A stretch of DNA of 64,000 bases from Chitinophaga polysaccharea (lineage in GTDB: Bacteria; Bacteroidota; Bacteroidia; Chitinophagales; Chitinophagaceae), in the NCBI RefSeq assembly GCF_902150045.1, contig NZ_CABFVU010000001.1:3100001-3164000 (forward strand), given 5' to 3'. Shown piece by piece: positions 10,368 through 20,327 of this stretch. A program made the position numbers and the translations under genes. Every line of letters starts with the position of its first letter. The first letter of the stretch is position 1. The notes under the pieces are model-generated. The model saw nothing but the letters and a program-made list of their open reading frames with translations. It was not told the origin of the DNA and ran no database searches.

Positions 10368-11318
10368 ATGATAAACTTCTGGTGGATAATAGGCGGGGTG
10401 CTCTTTGCACTGTTAAATACGGCGGCGGGGCTTATCTGGGTGGAACGCCGGATGCTTGCGCTGTGGCAGGACCGCTATGGCCCCAACAGGGCCGGGCCTT
10501 TCGGGCTGCTGGTGGTGCTGGCAGATACGATAAAATTGTTTTTTAAGGAAGACTGGATCCCGCCTTTCGCTGATAAAGTAGTGTTTGTATTTGCACCCGG
10601 GGTAGTGATGCTGAGTGTGCTCATGAGCTTTGTGGTGATACCATTTGCACCCGGTATCATAGTGGCGGATCTGAATATAGGACTGTTGTTTTTCCTGGCC
10701 ATGTCATCACTGGGCGTATACAGCGTGGTATTGGGCGGCTGGGCTTCCAATAATAAGTATGCCTTACTGGGCGCCATGCGCGGGGCTTCGCAAATGATCA
10801 GCTATGAAGTATTTATGGGACTGGCGCTGATGGGAGTGGTGGTATTGAGCGGTTCTTTCAATCTTGGTGAAATAGTGGAGGCGCAGCGGAAAGTATGGTT
10901 TGTCATTCCGCAGTTCATCGGTTTCCTTATTTTCCTGGTAGCAGGCGTAGCGGAAACGCACCGGTTGCCTTTTGATATCCCTGAAGCAGAAAGCGAACTG
11001 GTGGCAGGATTCCACTCTGAATATTCAGGAATGAAGTTCGGTATGTTTTTCATTGGTGAGTACCTGGGCGTAACGCTGATTTCCGGTATGCTGGTAACGC
11101 TTTATTTCGGCGGATGGCTTGGCCCTGCATTTTTACCGCCGGTGTTGTGGTTTGTGATAAAAACATTTGCATTTATAATGCTGTTCATCCTGTTCCGTGC
11201 TTCCATGCCTCGGCCACGGTATGATCAGCTGATGGAATATGGCTGGAAAGTATTGTTTCCTTTATCGATCCTGAATCTGATGGTAACAGCTGCCATTAAG
11301 CTGTGGTTAAATTCTTAA
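10368..11318 (+). CDS. nuoH: NADH-quinone oxidoreductase subunit H
   Basis: NuoH is the membrane subunit that contacts the quinone chamber and links redox chemistry to proton movement. The 316-residue product has about eight hydrophobic helices. Conserved segments include [23 protein letters not shown] near the N-terminus and [30 protein letters not shown] near residue 200; the latter contains the acidic loop typical of the family. It starts five bases after nuoG and is followed closely by nuoI. Confidence 0.95.
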   Translation: MINFWWIIGGVLFALLNTAAGLIWVERRMLALWQDRYGPNRAGPFGLLVVLADTIKLFFKEDWIPPFADKVVFVFAPGVVMLSVLMSFVVIPFAPGIIVADLNIGLLFFLAMSSLGVYSVVLGGWASNNKYALLGAMRGASQMISYEVFMGLALMGVVVLSGSFNLGEIVEAQRKVWFVIPQFIGFLIFLVAGVAETHRLPFDIPEAESELVAGFHSEYSGMKFGMFFIGEYLGVTLISGMLVTLYFGGWLGPAFLPPVLWFVIKTFAFIMLFILFRASMPRPRYDQLMEYGWKVLFPLSILNLMVTAAIKLWLNS

Positions 11319-11328
11319 AACAACGAAC

Positions 11329-11844
11329 ATGTTTAGTCTGGTAAGAAGTATGTGGCTGATATTCCTGCATATGTTTCATAAGCGGGAAACATTTCAGTAT
11401 CCTGAGCAGAAGGCGCCGTTGCCGGCCCGCTGGCGAGGCCGCATTGCGTTAACCCGCGATCCGGATGGAGGCGAGCGCTGTGTGGGCTGTTACCTTTGTG
11501 CGGCGGCCTGCCCGGTCGACTGCATCTCCCTGCAGGCAACAGAAGATGAGGCAGGCAGAAGGTACCCGGAATTTTTCCGGATCAATTTCTCCCGCTGTAT
11601 TTTCTGCGGTTTCTGTGAAGAAGCCTGCCCAACTTACGCGATACAGTTGTTACCCGATTTTGAAATGGCAGAATATAACCGCCAGAACCTGGTATATGAA
11701 AAGAAAGACCTGCTCATCAACAGCGAAGGCAAGTACCCAGGATACAACTATTACAATGTAGCCGGTATAGCCATCCGTGGAAAGGATAAAGGGGATGCGC
11801 AACAGGAAGAACCACCGGTAGATATTAAAAGCCTGATACCATGA
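11329..11844 (+). CDS. nuoI: NADH-quinone oxidoreductase subunit I
   Basis: The 171-residue product has two ferredoxin-type [4Fe-4S] motifs, [15 protein letters not shown] and [12 protein letters not shown]. They hold clusters N6a and N6b, which relay electrons towards N2 in NuoB. A short amphipathic N-terminus precedes them. The C-terminal 50 residues are hydrophilic and acidic. The stop codon overlaps the nuoJ start codon in an ATGA arrangement, which indicates translational coupling. Confidence 0.95.
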   Translation: MFSLVRSMWLIFLHMFHKRETFQYPEQKAPLPARWRGRIALTRDPDGGERCVGCYLCAAACPVDCISLQATEDEAGRRYPEFFRINFSRCIFCGFCEEACPTYAIQLLPDFEMAEYNRQNLVYEKKDLLINSEGKYPGYNYYNVAGIAIRGKDKGDAQQEEPPVDIKSLIP

Positions 11845-12371
11845 TGGGGACTGCATTTTATATCGCTGCGTTCATCGCAATACTGGCTACAGTGATGGTG
11901 ATCACCCGGTATAATATTATGCACGCCTTGCTGTACCTGGTAGTGTCTTTACTGGCCGTAGCAGTGGTGTTGTATCTCTATGGAGCGCCTTTCATGGCTG
12001 CATTGGAGGTGATTGTATATGCTGGCGCCATTATGGTATTGCTCATCTTTTTTGTAATGATGCTGAACCTCGGGAAGGAATCCGCAGCACAGGAAAAGCT
12101 GTGGCTGAAGCCGCGTATCTGGATCTTTCCTTCCCTGCTTTGTATCATATTGCTGGGAGAGCTTGTTTTCCTGGTATTGCAGAACCATCAGCCGGTATCA
12201 GAAGTGAAGATGGTGAATCCCAAAGAAGTTGGTATTGCTTTATTCGGGCCTTATATCATGGCAGTGGAGCTTACCGGGATGCTGCTGATGGCGGGCATTG
12301 TGGGCGCTTATCATTTAGGACGGCAGAAAGAGAAAACATTGCACCGGTTCCTTGAAAATGATCAATCATGA
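11841..12371 (+). CDS. nuoJ: NADH-quinone oxidoreductase subunit J
   Basis: NuoJ is a membrane subunit next to NuoK, NuoA and NuoH. The 176-residue sequence has five hydrophobic segments and the conserved [24 protein letters not shown] in the third helix region, where other complex I enzymes have a flexible pi-bulge. It overlaps nuoI by four bases at the front and nuoK by four bases at the back. Confidence 0.93.
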   Translation: MMGTAFYIAAFIAILATVMVITRYNIMHALLYLVVSLLAVAVVLYLYGAPFMAALEVIVYAGAIMVLLIFFVMMLNLGKESAAQEKLWLKPRIWIFPSLLCIILLGELVFLVLQNHQPVSEVKMVNPKEVGIALFGPYIMAVELTGMLLMAGIVGAYHLGRQKEKTLHRFLENDQS

Positions 12372-12676
12372 TAGTACATCCTACCACAGCGGGCATGCTG
12401 CTCGCCGGCGTTTTATTTGTGCTGGGACTGATCAGTATCCTGGTTCGCCGCGACATTATTTTTATGTTGCTCTCGGTGGAGATCATGCTGAACGCGGCAG
12501 GACTGGCCTTTGTAGTGGCTTCGTCACACTGGGGCACAGCAGATGGACAGGTGATGTTCATCTTCATACTGGCGATGGCGGCAGCTGAAGTTTCGGTAGG
12601 ACTGGCATTGATCTTACAATTATACCATCAGCTCAAAACACTGGACAGCGACGAAGCGGCAAAAATGAACGGATAA
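12368..12676 (+). CDS. nuoK: NADH-quinone oxidoreductase subunit K
   Basis: The 102-residue product has three transmembrane helices. It carries the two membrane glutamates expected in NuoK: one in VEIMLNAAGLAFV and one in AAAEVSVGLALI. These residues form part of the hydrophilic axis for proton transfer across the membrane arm. The length is typical. Its ATG overlaps the nuoJ stop codon, and nuoL starts 13 bases downstream. Confidence 0.95.
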   Translation: MIVHPTTAGMLLAGVLFVLGLISILVRRDIIFMLLSVEIMLNAAGLAFVVASSHWGTADGQVMFIFILAMAAAEVSVGLALILQLYHQLKTLDSDEAAKMNG

Positions 12677-12689
12677 AATATTCAATTCT

Positions 12690-14579
12690 ATGTTTCCTGC
12701 ACTCATACCACTCATACCTTTTATAAGTGCGCTTCTGCTTATGGCTGGCTGGAAGCGGTTTAGCCGTATAGGCGTTACCGTAACAGGGTGCGGCAGTATC
12801 GGGTTAGCTGCAGTGATAGCCATAATTATTGCTATGCAGTTTAGCGCAAACGGAGAACAGGCTATTGTACAGCATGCCGGCAACTGGCTGGAAGCAGGCG
12901 GTTTTAAAACGGGCTTCGATTTCAGGATGGATGCCTTGTCGGTGGTATTTGTGCTGGTGATCACTATAGTGGGGTTCCTGATCCATGTATATGCTTCCGG
13001 TTATATGCATGACGAACCGGATTATGCCCGCTTCTTTGCCTGTATGAATTTATTTGTAGGCGCAATGCTGACACTGGTGATGGCTGATAATTTATTGCTC
13101 CTGTATTTAGGCTGGGAAGGTGTAGGGCTTTGCAGCTACCTGCTTATCGGTTTCTGGTATAAAGACCCGGCCAACGGGTATGCAGCGCGGAAAGCTTTCA
13201 TCGTAACGAGGGTAGGCGATACTGCTATGGCCATCGCCTTGTTCATGTTGTTCCAGTATACCGGTACTTTAAGCATTCCCGGCATACTGGAAAACAGTAC
13301 ACATGTATGGTCAGTGAACGACGGCATGATCACCGTAATAGCCCTGTTGTTGCTGGGAGGCGCCGTTGGCAAATCTGCGCAGCTGCCCCTGCAAATCTGG
13401 TTGCCTGATGCCATGGCAGGGCCAACACCGGTGAGCGCTTTGATCCATGCGGCAACTATGGTTACTGCCGGCGTTTATCTTATTGCCCGTACGCATACTT
13501 TATTTGAACTGGCGCCGGCAGCCCAAACCATCACTGCTGTAATAGGCGCTGTTACATTGATACTGGCTGGTTTCAGCGCATTGGTACAAACGGATATCAA
13601 AAGAGTGCTGGCCTATTCCACAGTGAGCCAGATCGGGTATATGTTCCTGGCGCTGGGTTGTGGCGCCTGGTCGGCCGCCGTATTTCATTTTGTTACACAT
13701 GCTTTTTTTAAGGCGCTATTGTTCATGGCGGCAGGAGCCATCATTGTGGCGTTGCATCATGAGCAGGACATGTTTAAGATGGGAGGGCTGAAGAACCGGC
13801 TGAGAGGCGTTTACTGGGTATTTTTAATTGGTTGTGCTTCCCTGGCAGCTATCCCTTTTGTAACGGCGGGATTCTATAGCAAAGACCAGATCATCTGGTT
13901 ATCCTGGTCTGCCGCGGGCGGCCATGTTGGCCTCTGGCTGGCAGCCCTGCTGGGTGCGCTGCTCACCGGCATGTATACCTTCCGTATGTTCTTCCTGGTA
14001 TTTTACGGGGAAGAGAAAACAAAGGTGCATCATCAGCCGGGGAATAGTATGATGATCCCCCTGTATATACTGGCTGTATTATCCACGGTGGCGGGTTTTA
14101 TAGAGCTGCCTCATACCATGGGACATGTAACCCTGTTCAGTAACTGGTTGCAGCCGGTATTGCCTGCGGTGTCGGTATTGCATGAAAGCCTTGCTATGGA
14201 ATGGACCTCGCAGGCGTTGTCGGCTTTGCTGGCGCTGAGTGGTATCGGGCTGGCCTATGCCTGGGTGGTGAAGCATCCCAAAGGAATGTCCGATTTTCTG
14301 GAAATGCCTGCCATCATGTGGCTGCGGGGTTACTGGAGCAGGGGATGGGATTTTGATGAATTGTACAATGTATTGCTGGTGCGTCCTTTTGTGTACCTGT
14401 CGCGCATCAACAGGAGGGATCTTATAGATACGCTCTACACCGGGCTGGGAGCATTTATGGAATGGTGCCATAACGTGCTTGCACGTACGCAGAGCGGTTT
14501 GCTGCGATGGTATATACTAAGCGTGGTACTTGGAGCAGTAGCTATATTATCTGTACTGATCTGGCGGATCTACTTATAA
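12690..14579 (+). CDS. nuoL: NADH-quinone oxidoreductase subunit L
   Basis: NuoL is the distal antiporter-like proton-pumping subunit. The 629-residue protein has more than a dozen hydrophobic helices. It contains the core antiporter motifs LGWEGVGLCSYLLIGFW (glutamate in helix 5), KSAQLPLQIWLPDAMAGPTPVSALIHAATMVTAGVYL (lysine and histidine region) and the IKRVLAYSTVSQIGYM segment. The C-terminal part (from about 530) should include the long lateral helix that runs along the membrane arm and a final anchor helix. It precedes nuoM by about 20 bases. Confidence 0.95.
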   Translation: MFPALIPLIPFISALLLMAGWKRFSRIGVTVTGCGSIGLAAVIAIIIAMQFSANGEQAIVQHAGNWLEAGGFKTGFDFRMDALSVVFVLVITIVGFLIHVYASGYMHDEPDYARFFACMNLFVGAMLTLVMADNLLLLYLGWEGVGLCSYLLIGFWYKDPANGYAARKAFIVTRVGDTAMAIALFMLFQYTGTLSIPGILENSTHVWSVNDGMITVIALLLLGGAVGKSAQLPLQIWLPDAMAGPTPVSALIHAATMVTAGVYLIARTHTLFELAPAAQTITAVIGAVTLILAGFSALVQTDIKRVLAYSTVSQIGYMFLALGCGAWSAAVFHFVTHAFFKALLFMAAGAIIVALHHEQDMFKMGGLKNRLRGVYWVFLIGCASLAAIPFVTAGFYSKDQIIWLSWSAAGGHVGLWLAALLGALLTGMYTFRMFFLVFYGEEKTKVHHQPGNSMMIPLYILAVLSTVAGFIELPHTMGHVTLFSNWLQPVLPAVSVLHESLAMEWTSQALSALLALSGIGLAYAWVVKHPKGMSDFLEMPAIMWLRGYWSRGWDFDELYNVLLVRPFVYLSRINRRDLIDTLYTGLGAFMEWCHNVLARTQSGLLRWYILSVVLGAVAILSVLIWRIYL

Positions 14580-14602
14580 CCGGAACGATTAAACGAAAAG
14601 TT

Positions 14603-16054
14603 ATGATATTGCTGGTATTGATATTGGTTCTTTTTGGCGCGGCGTTATTGTCGTGGGTAGCGGGCGTGAAAAGCCATGCAGCCAGCCGCTGGATAGCTCT
14701 TTGCAGCCTGCTGGTGAACCTGGGAATTATCACCGGGATATGGCTGGAACATACGCACAGTAACAGCCGTTGGTGGTACCAGTTCCGGATGGACTGGGTA
14801 CCGCATTTCGGTATCAGCCTGCACCTGGCCATGGATGGTTTGAGCATGCTGATGCTGGCGCTTACATTTTTCCTGGGAGCGCTGGCTGTACTGATCTCCT
14901 GGAAGGAGATACAGAACAGGGTAGGGTTCTTTCACTTCAACCTGTTGTTTGTGCTTTGTGGTATAACGGGTGTTTTTCTTACCATGGATCTTTTTTTATT
15001 TTATTTTTTCTGGGAGATGATGCTGATACCCATGTATTTCCTGATTGGGATCTGGGGACATGAGCACAGGGAGTATGCAGCCAATAAATTTTTCCTGTTT
15101 ACCCAGGCGGGAGGGCTGCTGATGCTGCTGGCCATACTCGGTCTTTACTTTGTACACAAAGCTAACACCAACGTATACACGTTTAATTATTTTGAATTAC
15201 TGAATACACCTATGACGCCTTTCATGGAGCGCTGGCTGATGCTGGGCTTCCTGATCGCTTTTCTTGTAAAGCTGCCGGCAGTGCCTTTTCACACCTGGCT
15301 GCCGGATGCGCATACAGAAGCGCCGACGGCAGGGAGCGTGGTACTGGCAGGACTGCTATTGAAAACAGGGGCTTATGGTATACTCCGTTTTGTATTGCCG
15401 TTGTTTCCTATAGCAGCAGCTGATATAGCGCCGGTGGCTATGCTGCTGGGAGTGGCTGGTATCCTGTATGGAGGTATGCTCGCTTATGCACAAACTGATC
15501 TGAAAAGACTGATCGCGTACACCAGTGTAAGCCATATGGGTTTTGTACTGCTGGGCGCTTTTGCTTTCAATGAAATAGCGTACCAGGGGGTAGTGATGCA
15601 GATGATCACGCATGGTATCAGCACCGGCGCATTGTTTATCATTGCCGGGGCATTGTATGAGCGTATACATACCCGTAACCTGCGGCAGATGGGCGGCTTG
15701 TGGCTACGGCTTCCAATGATGGGCAGCGCCGCCATGATCTTTGTAATGGCTTCCCTGGGTTTGCCCGGACTGGGCAATTTTGTAGCGGAGTTCCTGGTGT
15801 TGCTGGGCAGCTGGCAGGCCAGTCACGTGTTTACTATCCTGGCTACTATTGGCCTGGTGGTGGCAACGGCGTACTCGCTGCGTATTATGCAGAAAGTTTT
15901 TTTCGGTCCCTGCGACCGGCAGTATGCCATGCCCGATCTGAACGGGCGTGAGCTGGTGATCATCATAGCATTGGTAATAGTGATATGCTGGCTGGGCTTC
16001 CATCCGCAACCGGTATTGAATACATCCCAAAACATCGACTATGTCATTCGCTGA
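14603..16054 (+). CDS. nuoM: NADH-quinone oxidoreductase subunit M
   Basis: NuoM is the second antiporter-like proton-pumping subunit. The ATG at 14603 gives 483 residues beginning MILLVLILVLFGAALLSWVAG, a normal first membrane helix; an upstream frame extension overlapping nuoL is not homologous-looking. Conserved segments include FFWEMMLIPMYFLIGIWG (helix-5 glutamate), KLPAVPFHTWLPDAHTEAPTAGSVVLAGLLLKTGAYG and DLKRLIAYTSVSHMGFVLLG. The stop overlaps the nuoN start by 14 bases. Confidence 0.94.
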   Translation: MILLVLILVLFGAALLSWVAGVKSHAASRWIALCSLLVNLGIITGIWLEHTHSNSRWWYQFRMDWVPHFGISLHLAMDGLSMLMLALTFFLGALAVLISWKEIQNRVGFFHFNLLFVLCGITGVFLTMDLFLFYFFWEMMLIPMYFLIGIWGHEHREYAANKFFLFTQAGGLLMLLAILGLYFVHKANTNVYTFNYFELLNTPMTPFMERWLMLGFLIAFLVKLPAVPFHTWLPDAHTEAPTAGSVVLAGLLLKTGAYGILRFVLPLFPIAAADIAPVAMLLGVAGILYGGMLAYAQTDLKRLIAYTSVSHMGFVLLGAFAFNEIAYQGVVMQMITHGISTGALFIIAGALYERIHTRNLRQMGGLWLRLPMMGSAAMIFVMASLGLPGLGNFVAEFLVLLGSWQASHVFTILATIGLVVATAYSLRIMQKVFFGPCDRQYAMPDLNGRELVIIIALVIVICWLGFHPQPVLNTSQNIDYVIR

Positions 16055-17480
16055 TTTTTTAAGTCTTGGTCCGCTGATCACCCTGTGCGCTGCAGCGGTG
16101 GTAGCCATGTTGCTGGTAGCGGCCTGGCGCAATCACCGCATTGTATACAGCTTTTCGCTCATTGCTTTCGGTATGGCTATGGCAGCGGTGATCCCTGCCA
16201 TCAAATATATTCCGCACCCGGTGCCACCTTTACTGGTTATCGATGAATTTTCCCTTTTTAATTCCGGGCTGATCCTGGTTTCGGGGTTTATAATCCTGTT
16301 GTTATCGTTTAACTATTTCGAGGAAAGGGAAGAGCGGAAGGAGGAGTATTATATCCTCCTGTTACTGGCTACCATAGGTGCTTTGGTACTGGTGGTGAGC
16401 CGCCATTTCATGTCGTTGTTCCTTGGACTGGAAATACTGAGCATCAGTTTGTACGGCCTGATCGCGTATCTCCGTGCCCGTGAGCGCTCTGATGAAGCGG
16501 GCATTAAATACCTGATGCTGGCTGCTTTGTCTTCGGCTTTCCTGTTGTTTGGTATGGCGCTGGTATATGCCTTCACGGGCCACATGGATTTTCCAGGCAT
16601 AGGCGCTGCCTTGCGGGAAGCTGGTTACCTGCCGGTGAGCGTGATGGCAGGTTTTGGCCTGATGCTGATAGGTGTGGGCTTTAAACTCGGCATTGTTCCA
16701 TTTCATATGTGGGCGCCGGATATTTATGAAGGCGCGCCGCTGCCGGTGGCTGCTTTTATTGCCACTGTTTCCAAAGGGGCCATGCTGGTGCTGCTCATCC
16801 GTTTTTACCAGGATATTCACGGTAACGACTACCCGATGTTGTGGTGGATTGTAGCTATTATAGCGGTGGCTTCTATGTTTGCCGGCAACTGGCTGGCGCT
16901 TACCCAGCAAAATATTAAACGTATCCTGGCTTATTCTTCCATTGCGCATATGGGCTATATCCTCGTGGCTTTTTTATCGGGGGTGCAAACCGGGCTGGAA
17001 GCACTGGCCTTTTACCTGGTGGCTTATTTTATTACCAGTATCGGCGCCTTCGGGGTGGTGATTGTTATGTCGAGCAGTTTGCAGGATGCAGAAACGATTG
17101 CTGATTACAGGGGGCTGTTCTGGCGCTATCCCTGGGTGGCCACCGTATTTACGGCCATGCTGTTATCACTGGCAGGCATCCCGCTTACAGCGGGTTTTAT
17201 CGGCAAGTTTTACGTAGTGTTGGCGGGGGTGGACGGGCACCAGTGGTTCCTGCTGTTTATGCTGGTGATCAACAGTGTGATAGGGTTATACTATTATATC
17301 AGGCTGGTGGCGGCTATGTTTGCCGTGCCCGCAAAAGGGCAGCAAACAACGGTGGTACCGGCCTTGCCCATGGCCGGTAATATTACCCTGGGTATCTTAA
17401 CTATACTGTTAATAGGGCTGGGTGTATATCCTACTGCTATGATGGCGTTGATCCAGCAAATGATGCGGATCCTTGTTTAA
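16041..17480 (+). CDS. nuoN: NADH-quinone oxidoreductase subunit N
   Basis: NuoN is the third antiporter-like subunit and the last gene of the operon. Its 479 residues have about 14 helices. The conserved parts include LGLEILSISLYGLIAY, KLGIVPFHMWAPDIYEGAPLPVAAFIATVSKGA and IKRILAYSSIAHMGYIL. The gene ends four bases into the end of the convergent outer-membrane receptor gene, so the two stop codons overlap. No stem-loop terminator is apparent between them. Confidence 0.95.
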   Translation: MSFADFLSLGPLITLCAAAVVAMLLVAAWRNHRIVYSFSLIAFGMAMAAVIPAIKYIPHPVPPLLVIDEFSLFNSGLILVSGFIILLLSFNYFEEREERKEEYYILLLLATIGALVLVVSRHFMSLFLGLEILSISLYGLIAYLRARERSDEAGIKYLMLAALSSAFLLFGMALVYAFTGHMDFPGIGAALREAGYLPVSVMAGFGLMLIGVGFKLGIVPFHMWAPDIYEGAPLPVAAFIATVSKGAMLVLLIRFYQDIHGNDYPMLWWIVAIIAVASMFAGNWLALTQQNIKRILAYSSIAHMGYILVAFLSGVQTGLEALAFYLVAYFITSIGAFGVVIVMSSSLQDAETIADYRGLFWRYPWVATVFTAMLLSLAGIPLTAGFIGKFYVVLAGVDGHQWFLLFMLVINSVIGLYYYIRLVAAMFAVPAKGQQTTVVPALPMAGNITLGILTILLIGLGVYPTAMMALIQQMMRILV

Positions 17481-19921
17481 CCCGCCCTGTTCTGTTCATC
17501 GCTGGTACCGGTTTTTCTTTCACGGGCCGCTTTAATGGTGGCGCTGCCGAACTTATAGCTGAAGGAAAGATTTACCGTGCGGAACTGCCAGGTATTGAAA
17601 ATGCTCATATTCAGGTTGGCAAATTCTGCGGCCCCGCGATAGCTTTCATTCCGGAGGATATTGTTATAACTTAATTTCACCGTAGCGTTTTTATTCAGGA
17701 ACATTTTCTGAACGCCCAGGTTCAGGTTATACTGCGCGTAGCCCCTGAAAATACCGAATATAAAAGGTGAGTTATAATACCCCATCACTTCTACCTTAAA
17801 ATCCTTAGGAAGCGTAATAGTATTGGTGCTGCTGATATAGTAGTTAAAGTTATACCGGTAGTAAGGATCATTGGTGGTGGGATCTTCAAAGCGGTATTTG
17901 TTATACGAAAAATCTGCATTGTTATCGCTGGTCCACCACTTTGTAAATTGGAACGGTAAGGTAAACAGGATACTGTAGATATCTGTATTATCATAGTTCC
18001 GCTCCGTACTGATAGAGGCTTTGGTGCTATCATCCTGGGTAATGAATTCTTCCATCATGTCTTTGATCCGGCTATAGCGGAAGGTGGCAATGTACTTGTC
18101 TTTAAACGTATAGGCCAGTTCTGCAATATTGCTGTACTGTGGCCTCAGGTAAGGGTTTCCCCTGAAGTAGGTGTACTTGTCAAGGTAAAACATAAACGGG
18201 TTCAGCTGCCCGTATTGCGGTCTTTCTATCCTGCGCGACATCGCCAGGCTTACCTTGTTTTTATCATTCAGCTTTTGTTCGATGTTAATATTGGGAAAGA
18301 AGTCGGTATAGGAACGTTTCACATTGGTGCCCGTTGTGTAGGAAGTACCGTTGGATTCGGTGTTCTCTACCCTCAGGCCCAGCTGCATGTTCGTTTTCTT
18401 TATTTGTTTTTTGTAAGTGGCGTAAGCGGCATAAATATTTTCCTCGTAGTTAAAACGGTCGCTTAAGGAAGGGGATGGTTTATAACTGCCATGATATAAG
18501 GAGTCAAACTGCAACACGTTGGTGGTGGTTACAAAGCTGGTTTTAGCGCCGGCTTCCAGTTTACCTTCTTTTCCGAGGGGCCAGCTCAGGTCGGCCTTGA
18601 GGCTTTTGATAATTACCTGCGTGCCGCCTGTAGTACGGATACTGTTAGGATTGCGGTTCAACTGTGTTTTAGCATCATACAAACTGTCGTTCAGCTGCAT
18701 AAGGCGGTGGTTATTGAACTGGGCATAGTCGGCATCAAAGCTGATCTCCCGGCCGCCGGCAGTGTCCAGGATCACTTTATAGTTCAGGTTGAGCGCAATG
18801 TTATCGAATTTATTATCATTGGTGGTAAGGGAGTTCACGATGGAGTCTGCCGGCATATTGATACGGCCAAGATTTGCATCGCTGTAGATCTGGTTGGTGA
18901 AGGCGTTTTTATAACCATTGGCCAGTATGCCGATGGTTTGTTTATCATTGATAAAATAATCCATTCCCACCTTCAGGTAATTATTCTTAAAGCGGTTGCG
19001 CTGGAATATGTTCTGCTGGAGATAGGTGGAGCTGCCGTCGCTTTCTTTTACGTTCCGTTTGTATTCACGGGTCACCTGCCGGGGATAGTCGCCCTGGTCG
19101 AAATTACCAAACAGGTTGAATTTTTCTGTTCTCCAGTTAATGTTACCGGAAATGCCATAGCGGCCGTATCTCGACTGGGTAAGGGTAGCGTTCACGTTAC
19201 CGTTTATCCCTGTCATTTTTCCTTTTTTTGTTTTTATGTTGATGATACCGCCATTACCGGAGGCGTCATATTTGGCGGAAGGACTGGTCAGTATTTCAAT
19301 AGAAGCGATGCTTTCGCCGGGTGTTGTTTTAAGGAGATTGGTTAATTGCTCGCCACTCAGGTAGGTCAGTTTACCGTCGATCATCACGGTTACGCTCTGC
19401 CCTTTCAAGGTTACGTTTTCGTTGTTGTCTACCTGTACGCCCGGGGCGCGGCGGAGCAGGTCCAGGGCGGTGTTACCGGCGGCGCTCACACTGTTTTCAA
19501 TATTCATCACTGTTTTGCCGGCAGAACTTTCAATAAACGGTTTCTGGGCGGTTACATTAACTGCCTGGAGGTTTTTACCTAAAGTATGCAGCCGGATCGT
19601 GTCCAGGGTAATGGCTTTATGGGTGGCGCTGAGCTGGAAGTTTTTGCTGTAAGTGGTATTATATCCCATCTGGGATGCCTGTATGAAATAATGGCCGTAT
19701 GGTATTTTTTCAAAGGCGCAGTTGCCGGTGGCAGTGCTCAGTTCCCCCTTCACAAGGGTGGAATCCTTTATATTCCTCACCATTACGCTGGTAAAGGGCA
19801 GCGGCTTACCTTCGTGGTCTGTAATTGTCAGTGTAATTTTTCCTGTGGAGTTGGGTTGTTGTGCCAGGATAGGGTGCGCAACCACAAAAAGCATTCCCAG
19901 GGCTACGATGATTGTTCTCAT
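17477..19921 (-). CDS. Outer-membrane beta-barrel receptor (TonB-dependent-like, OMP_b-brl_3 type)
   Basis: The 814-residue protein starts with a signal peptide (about 1-21, ending PILAQQ). A carboxypeptidase-regulatory-like Ig domain follows (about 25-110; KITLTITDHEGKPLPFTSVMV). Then comes a plug-like domain (about 125-230; NTALDLLRRAPGVQVDNNENVTLKGQSVTVMIDGK and GGIINIKTKKGK), and a long beta-barrel to the C-terminus. This architecture is the Bacteroidota outer_membrane_beta-barrel family. It is shorter than SusC and has no SusD neighbour. The transported substrate cannot be deduced. It may form a minus-strand unit with the small lipoprotein upstream. Confidence 0.88.
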   Translation of the reverse strand: MRTIIVALGMLFVVAHPILAQQPNSTGKITLTITDHEGKPLPFTSVMVRNIKDSTLVKGELSTATGNCAFEKIPYGHYFIQASQMGYNTTYSKNFQLSATHKAITLDTIRLHTLGKNLQAVNVTAQKPFIESSAGKTVMNIENSVSAAGNTALDLLRRAPGVQVDNNENVTLKGQSVTVMIDGKLTYLSGEQLTNLLKTTPGESIASIEILTSPSAKYDASGNGGIINIKTKKGKMTGINGNVNATLTQSRYGRYGISGNINWRTEKFNLFGNFDQGDYPRQVTREYKRNVKESDGSSTYLQQNIFQRNRFKNNYLKVGMDYFINDKQTIGILANGYKNAFTNQIYSDANLGRINMPADSIVNSLTTNDNKFDNIALNLNYKVILDTAGGREISFDADYAQFNNHRLMQLNDSLYDAKTQLNRNPNSIRTTGGTQVIIKSLKADLSWPLGKEGKLEAGAKTSFVTTTNVLQFDSLYHGSYKPSPSLSDRFNYEENIYAAYATYKKQIKKTNMQLGLRVENTESNGTSYTTGTNVKRSYTDFFPNINIEQKLNDKNKVSLAMSRRIERPQYGQLNPFMFYLDKYTYFRGNPYLRPQYSNIAELAYTFKDKYIATFRYSRIKDMMEEFITQDDSTKASISTERNYDNTDIYSILFTLPFQFTKWWTSDNNADFSYNKYRFEDPTTNDPYYRYNFNYYISSTNTITLPKDFKVEVMGYYNSPFIFGIFRGYAQYNLNLGVQKMFLNKNATVKLSYNNILRNESYRGAAEFANLNMSIFNTWQFRTVNLSFSYKFGSATIKAARERKTGTSDEQNRAG

Positions 19922-19974
19922 ACTATCGTTTCCGTTGTAAAATTCTCAAAAGCTGATTCCCAAAAAAGGGGCTG

Positions 19975-20253
19975 TTATTTCCTGCTGCAGTTTTCCTGAT
20001 AGTATTGAAGCGCCGATCTTAACACGTCCTGTATTTTACCAAGGGGCATATTTCCTGTTTCGTTCATTACACACGACGATGGGGCAGTGGAACAGGCGGG
20101 TGTTTCCCTGAAGTTTCCGAGGGTGATCAGGTAAATAGGCAATTCATCCGGGTTACTGGCGGAAAGGTAGCCACGGTTGACCATTGTCCCTCCGCATGCA
20201 ATGATCAGCATTACTACGGTACTCAGGCTTAAAACGATAGCAACTTTTTTCAT
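19975..20253 (-). CDS. Small putative lipoprotein of unknown function
   Basis: I do not recognise this 92-residue protein. It starts with a hydrophobic segment ending LIIACGG, which fits a lipobox with the Cys near residue 20. The mature part is short. It contains further cysteines (PACSTAPSSC and a C-terminal ENC) that could form disulfides in the periplasm. The C-terminal helix is LGKIQDVLRSALQYYQENC. It lies 53 bases upstream of the outer-membrane receptor on the same strand and 75 bases downstream of the aspartate kinase gene. Confidence 0.6.
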   Translation of the reverse strand: MKKVAIVLSLSTVVMLIIACGGTMVNRGYLSASNPDELPIYLITLGNFRETPACSTAPSSCVMNETGNMPLGKIQDVLRSALQYYQENCSRK

Positions 20254-20327
20254 ACCACAATTTTACTAAAGACGAACGGGTACGAAAAAAGTTGCACGAA
20301 AGGGGGGAATAATTTTACTGGATAAAT

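Noticed and set aside
14507..14602. Upstream extension of nuoM inside nuoL
   Set aside because: It has no membrane-helix character, and the ATG at 14603 gives the normal first helix.
18707..19345. 212-codon plus-strand frame opposite the outer-membrane receptor
   Set aside because: The reverse frame clearly encodes the receptor plug and barrel; the plus-strand frame looks like a complement artefact.
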